DNA of 64,000 nucleotides from Liquidambar formosana. Lineage: Eukaryota > Streptophyta > Magnoliopsida > Saxifragales > Altingiaceae. The stretch's first letter is position 1. Each line of letters begins with the position of its first letter. Position numbers and translations under genes: made by a program. The DNA lies in NCBI GenBank assembly GCA_039720395.1, contig CM077832.1:28693763-28757762 (forward strand), read 5' to 3'. This document shows positions 58,861 through 64,000 of the stretch, in pieces. The notes under the pieces were generated by a model. That model was given only the letters and a program-made list of their open reading frames with translations. It was not told the origin of the DNA and did no database searches.

Positions 58861-61236
58861 ATGGATGAGAACATTTGTTTAATGTGTACTTTTGGTGGAA
58901 GGACAGCTGCTATGCCCGCAGATGCACACACATCTTTTGATGATATTCAAGGGTTTGTTATATCGAAATGGAGGAGTTTGAGGCTGGGTATGGTTGTGCT
59001 GTTTTATTCGCTTCCTAGTCATACGAAAATTATGATAGACAATGATGTTGACGTAAGAACTATGTTATCTATTGGGAGGCGTATGCATATAATTCAATTT
59101 GACATTGAGGTGGTAGATAATAGTGGCATGGGTGGAGGAGGCGTGTTGAATATTTGTAATGGTGAAGTTTTGGGGGGGAGAGTTTAATAATATGGAAACT
59201 GATTTGGTGCCGTCTTTTTGTTCGCATGAGGAGCGGACTTTGCTTAGTGCTAGTTGGGCGCACTTGATAAAGAACGTGGGTCAGTGTTTCAAAGATGGCG
59301 TCAATGGATTTAGAGTTGCGTTGCGCAAATATTCAATTGAAATTGGATTTAACTATGATTTTGTGAGGAATGAATCGGATAGAGTAACAGCTGTATATAG
59401 GATGAAGGAGCGGAGGGGCTGTGAATGGCGAGTGTATGCACGAATGGAGCATGCAAGTGGGTGGTTCTACATACGTCAACTGAACAATGTTCACACATTT
59501 GGGGCAGCTGTTCGAACGACCAAGCATAATAGGATGGGGTCTGACATTGTGTCGTCCGAAATAGTAGAGGTTGTGCGCGACAAGCCGCTATTGAGTGCTG
59601 TTGAAGTTCGGCGAGATTTTAAAAGGAAGTATGGGTTGGATATATCTTACACCAATGCGTGGATGGGTATTGAGAAGGCGCGGAATTGTTTGTACGGTGA
59701 TAACTCTGAGTCATTTGACCAACTTCGTTGGTTCATTGAGGAGTCCACGAGGACAAATCCGGGGAGCAAACTTGTTTTGAATATGGATGAATGTAGTAAT
59801 CAATTTAAGAGGTTTTTTTGCGTCTTTCTATGCATGCATTCATGGCTTCACATATTGTCAGCCAATGTTGTTTGTGGATGGCACCTTTTTGAAAAGTAAG
59901 TACAAAGGGCAATTATTAGCTGCGATGGCAAAGGATGGAAACCAAGGTATATTTTATGGTGTTAATGTTGTTCAATTTAGTTGATTTTAAAGTGGTAGAG
60001 TGAGTTGTTAATGTTCAATATAGAATGTGAGAAAATTGTAGTGTTTTGTATGGTACTACTGTATTTTGGTGCTGTTGAGTCTTTTATTTTCATGTATGAA
60101 CGAGACAGTATGGTGGTACTGTCAAATGAGTTATTGATTGATTATGTAGTTCAGTATCATTTTAAAGAAGCATGTGTTATTATTATTGTTGTTGCAAGGT
60201 TATTCTCGATGGCGTTTGCTGTGGTTGATGCTGAGTCAGAAGATAATTGGAGATAGTTGTTTGAGAATTTGCGTGAAATTATAGGGGATGCGAGGCAACT
60301 CACGTTTATTTCAGATCGAAACAATGGGTTGAAGTCGGCGCTGCCCAAAGTATTTCCAACAGCATATCATGCCTATTGCCTTCATCATTTGAAGATGAAT
60401 TTGCGAGACAAGGTTAGGGGTCATAAGTCATTTAAAGATTGAATGGTGTTTTTATTTCGCGAATGTGCATATGCTCCAACTGAGCATAAGTTTGAGGAGA
60501 AGTTGTCTAAGTTGTTGGCTGAAGGGAAGGAGTAAGTGCAATTTTTCCTTAATGACTGTCCTTTCCAATGTTAGGCGAATGTGTACTTTCAAGGGTAGCG
60601 GTATGGTGAGATGTGCTCCAATATTGCTGAATCATTTAATGCTTGGATTAAGGATGCTCGTTTTCTCCCAATTACAAACATGGTTGATTTGATTAGATCC
60701 TAGATTATGGCGCAAATGTGCAATAGGAGGTTAGAAGCAGATTCTTAGAATATTGTATTATGCCCGAAGATGTATGAGAGGTTTGGTGATGAGTTGGATA
60801 AGGGAAGGACGTGGAGGGTTAGCATGTCTAGTGTAGTGTGTTTGAGGTTCATTTATACCCGTCTGTTACTGTTGACATTTTAAATTGCACGTGTGCTTGT
60901 TATCAGTGGCAGATAAATGGTTTTCCATGCTCGCACGCTGCTGTAGCAATTCAAGCTAATGGTGGTGACATCAATGACTATGTGGAGGATTACTTTTACA
61001 CATCTTTATTTCGTGAAGCTTACTCTCAACCTATTCATCCCATTTTTATGGCTCTCAAAGTGGGAGTTAGTGCAGAAAATTGTGAATTTGTACTTCCTCC
61101 AAACACAAGACGGCCTGCGAGGAGGCCGAAGAATAGGAGGATACCTTCAAGAGGAGAGAAGATAAGGCAAATCAAATGTGGTAGATGTGGAAGGCTTGGA
61201 ACTCATAATAAGAAGACATGTCAAGAACCAATATAG
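58861..61236 (+). pseudogene. MuDR-type MULE transposase, broken
   Basis: Order seen: an N-terminal PB1-like region (58861 to about 59187); a MuDR DNA-binding region (59180-59750); the MULE catalytic core with the first Asp in LFVDGTFLKSKYKG (59866), the second in LTFISDRNNGLKSAL (60310) and the Glu in IAESFNAWI (near 60630); a SWIM zinc finger (CTCACYQ...GFPCSH, 60880-60940); and a C-terminal CGRCGRLGTHNKKTC knuckle. Breaks: frame change near 59170 (G run), a T-run frame change near 59815, a possible intron or gap at 59947-60195, and stops at 60254, 60439, 60533 and 60573, several of them TGG to TAG or CGA to TGA type. No intact transposase can be made from this copy. Confidence 0.82.
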
Positions 61237-61416
61237 CATTTGTTTGTGGTTCTTTTTTAAGTTGTTGGTAATTTTCCCTTTAAATGTTTTAATGGTTTTT
61301 GGATTTGTAATTGTCAACTGTGTAATGATACTGTTGGGTAACGCTATATATAGTTCTATTTGAAGTATAAATTGTTGGTGATGCATAGATGTTTTCGAAT
61401 CTTGTAATATTCAATA

Positions 61417-61915
61417 GGAACTGACTACGTCTATTACTTTGATTGGACATACAATAATATGATGAGTGTAATTAGTTATTGGCGTTTTTTGTGATGTTAT
61501 TTTTTACTTCCAACAGTAAAGTGGTACTGTCGACTGATTATTAGTTAGAAATTTACCACATGAGAAGTATTGTGATGAATTAACCTGTAGGCAACATTTT
61601 GCAGATCAGCAATCATATAAGTTGGCAAGCTTGTGCACAATTGAAACCATATAACAGTAAATTTGGAACCAATTACGTATATTAGTTTGATTGGACAGAC
61701 AGTAAGATGATGGGTGTAATTAGTAATTGGAGGTTTTGTGTTGTTATTTTTTACTTCCAACAATAAAGTGGTACTAGTTGATTGATTATTAGTTAGAAAA
61801 TTACCACATGAGAAGTATTGTGATGAATTAACCTATAGGCAACATTTTGTAGATCAGAAATCATATAAGTTGGCAAGCTTGTGCACAATTGAAACCATAT
61901 AACAGTAAATTTGGA
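61417..61915. repeat. 248-bp tandem duplication
   Basis: Unit 1 (61417-61664) and unit 2 (61665-61915) are about 90% identical; both contain ACCACATGAGAAGTATTGTG and GTTGGCAAGCTTGTGCACAA. They lie between the two convergent genes of the MULE. No coding sequence is seen. Confidence 0.88.
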
Positions 61916-62147
61916 TTGTTACTATTTAAGAACATAAAAAAAGAAATTTGTAATTAGTCAACAATATGTACACCCATGTTCACAAATGAATTGTAAGTAG
62001 ATTGTTCATAAATTTCAGCCAAACAATGTACTCCTAGACATCTCAAGTTTATTTTCTCTTGGCCCCTTTTGATTTAGGATATGTGACGGAGAGTGGACTT
62101 GATTGTGATTGCATCGCTCTCTTTTGGAGTAGTCGTTTGCCTTTCCC

Positions 62148-64000
62148 TAGTTTGGATTCCATGACTGGTCACCGTAAAAAATGATTTCTTGGATGATGTC
62201 CCTTGTAAAGCTTTGAACTTCTTCTAGAGTCATGGTCTGTGTAATATTCAGTCTGTAGGAGTAATCAAGAATGAGGTTGCATACAATGATTCCACAGTCG
62301 AGTCTGCAAAAAAAGAATGATACAATGAGCAGCGTTGATGCATATTTGTTTGTAAAGTTGTTTACAGTGTCACAATACTGTTGGATGATATGAAAAATGA
62401 AAAGAAAATGTGGACATTGTAAATACAGTGTTTAGCAGTCCCATTATGCTGTTGTATTATGTGTAAAGTGTCAAAAAGAATTCAATATTGTATCGTTATA
62501 TTAGCAGCTGTATGAAGCAAACAAAATAGTATTAAAATACTCACAAGTATTCGCTTTGTTAGGGTGTATTTTCTACAGATTCAACCTCAATTTGCTGACC
62601 TTGATTGTCTTGTAGCCTCATTTGGTGCACATACTCCGCCAGATAATAGTTGTATATATTTAATATGGTAATTAATAAGATTATTTGTTAAAGTAATTTT
62701 TTGGTTTTGTTACCGTTACTACCACTTTTTTTGCTTTGTTGTAGTGGTTGTCTTCTATTACTTCTCGTGGGCGCATGGAATTGTGATGTCTCCATGTTCC
62801 GCTTTGTGTGTCGTGCATAAGCAAAGTCCAATGGTTTTTCAGCTCCACCAGGTTTAGCAGCTGTAATGAGGGTATAAAGGTGATATCTACTACCAGAGAT
62901 GGCTGCTTCAATAACCTTATCATCAAACCAATTAGATTTCAATTTAGCATCGGGGTTATCAAAATAGATCTACAATGTATAAACACATACTTAGTAGACA
63001 TAGATTTAAGTGTGATATGTTGTTTCTAAGTTTGTTTTGCGTCATGATTACCATGCTTGAGGTTGGGATGTAGCATATGAGCTTTTATGTTTTGTGTCAG
63101 ATGTGATAATGTCTCCAAATGCATCGATGACCTGCAAATTAGTAAGTAGTGCTGTTAGCATAAAATACTTTGGCAACATAGTAAACTGGTGATGTTAGCA
63201 GTAAAGTGGTGCTGTTAGCATAAATTACATCAGGAAACAGTATACTGCTGCTGTTAGCAGCAAAGTAATGCTGTTAGCATAAATACGTTAGCAACAGTAT
63301 CTTGGTGCTGTTGGCAGATATTACGATAAGAACATTACAATGGTTCTATTAAACTTGACACACAAGAGCAAATTGTTGCCTGTTAAAAATCGAATAGCAA
63401 AACCAAATTGTTGCACTATGCTTACATTGCTGCTTGTGTCGCCTTCAATGAGTAGTTGCCTGATGTCCTTTAGTTGGACTGTGTTGGAACCACTTGACGA
63501 ACGCCAAATTGTTGCACTGCATGTATGAAAAAAAATTAGTAATATCATATAATTGTGAGTAGAGTATATGACTTGTGTTAAAAGATATTGAATAAAAAAT
63601 TACTTGGAGAATTCTTTTTCAAACATCTGTTTAACTCTTTGTCTTTCTTCAGTAGTTAGCAACTTTGATACAGGATGTTGAGCGGGGAATGTGAGTTGTA
63701 TACCATCTGCATAGGATGGTATTTTGTCAACAAAGTCATCCACATCAATTGTTTCCTTCATCACCGAGCTCCTTTCCTATTTTTTTGTCGTCTTTAGTGG
63801 TTGCTTTTTTAACTCCCTTCCCCTTTTTGCTTGTCTCATACGCGTACTCAAGTTTCTTACTGTCTTTTTCGTGTCCCTTGTTTGGACTTAACACGTTTAG
63901 CAAGAGACGATGGGGTTGGTGGTTTTTTGGGCGCACGAGATATTTGTTTCACCGCCTTTGGATTTTGGGCTACCCTTTCAAACGCTTGGGTGATGTTGTG
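62148..64000 (-). CDS. Ulp1-like (C48) cysteine protease, partial, MULE-borne
   Basis: SUMO-protease-like enzyme of the C48 family, as carried by some plant MULEs. Readable minus-strand exons: 63761-63604, 63516-63426, 63131-63052 (ends VIDAFGDIITSD...), then about 62964-62690 with KSNWFDD and NHWTLLMHDTQSGTWRHHNS, about 62646-62560, and 62303-62148 with LDCGIIVCNLI and the stop at 62148. The catalytic set is visible: His (codon 62833-62831), Asp (62812-62810) and Cys in DCG (62296-62294). The 5' part (63936-63767) is lysine-rich and out of frame with the start at 63761, or belongs to an earlier exon; the gene continues past the edge. The 63052/62964 junction does not join cleanly, so a frame break or missed exon is likely. 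Function in transposition is unknown. Confidence 0.6.
63130..63320. repeat. Tandem TGCTGTTAGCA motif block
   Basis: 'tgctgttagcataaa' recurs at about 63148, 63212 and 63271, mixed with 'aacagtat' and 'ggtgctgtt' words. It lies in an intron of the Ulp1-like gene and repeats a motif found elsewhere in the MULE. Confidence 0.7.

Larger units (their letters stand above)
57796..64000 (+). mobile_element. Mutator-like element carrying transposase and Ulp1-like protease
   Basis: The left end GGGAAAATTAGCAATTACCC and the following CCCCT-rich region look like a MULE terminal repeat, though the right end lies beyond the window so it cannot be paired. Inside are a decayed MuDR-type transposase (+, 58861-61236) and, convergently, a C48/Ulp1-like protease (-, 62148 onward). 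MULEs that carry Ulp1-like genes are known in plants (Kaonashi-type in Arabidopsis, CUMULE in melon). A motif near ACAGTA...TACTGT recurs in the non-coding parts. Confidence 0.65.

Overview
The window is nuclear DNA of a flowering plant, most likely a eudicot. It is AT-rich, with long introns, GT-AG splicing and dense plant-type transposable elements (LINE, copia, gypsy, hAT, Stowaway, Tourist, Mutator-like). I cannot name the species from the sequence alone.

Two host genes can be read completely. The first is a nuclear export receptor gene, Exportin-1 (XPO1/CRM1). It lies on the plus strand from 10329 to 46883, has 32 coding exons, and encodes a predicted 1076-residue protein; every exon junction keeps the reading frame. 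About 33 kb of its 36.6-kb span is intron, and introns 2, 13, 15, 16 and 22 are swollen by transposons. The second is a two-exon family-1 UDP-glycosyltransferase of the flavonoid/anthocyanidin 3-O-glucosyltransferase type (UGT78-like). It lies on the minus strand from 54434 to 51940 and encodes 457 residues.

Layout. 1-10100 is gene-free and includes a 2.6-kb solo LTR (1688-4313) with a phased palindrome array upstream of its TATA box. 10119-47400 is XPO1 with promoter and 3' region. Intron 2 holds a nested stack: two copies of a gypsy relic, one of them split by a 5'-truncated LINE and a hAT-like element. Intron 13 holds hAT-type elements and a CpG-rich hairpin. Intron 22 holds a decayed copia element. 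47930-51930 is a graveyard of LINE pieces, a Tourist MITE, a U6 snRNA pseudogene, a small UGT relic and a split Stowaway MITE that ends 18 bp from the UGT stop codon. 51940-54530 is the UGT gene with its promoter. 55305-56709 is a GC-rich MULE-like element with a perfect 9-bp target duplication. 57796 to the right edge is a large Mutator-like element carrying a decayed MuDR-type transposase (+) and, convergently, a C48/Ulp1-like cysteine protease gene (-) that runs off the window.

The most unusual observation is a set of three foldback elements (49656-50052, 53100-53507, 56920-57315). They share a similar inner palindromic core but have different terminal arms. Two of them have clear 9-10 bp target duplications, and one sits in the UGT intron. 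All identifications are by eye; no database search was possible.
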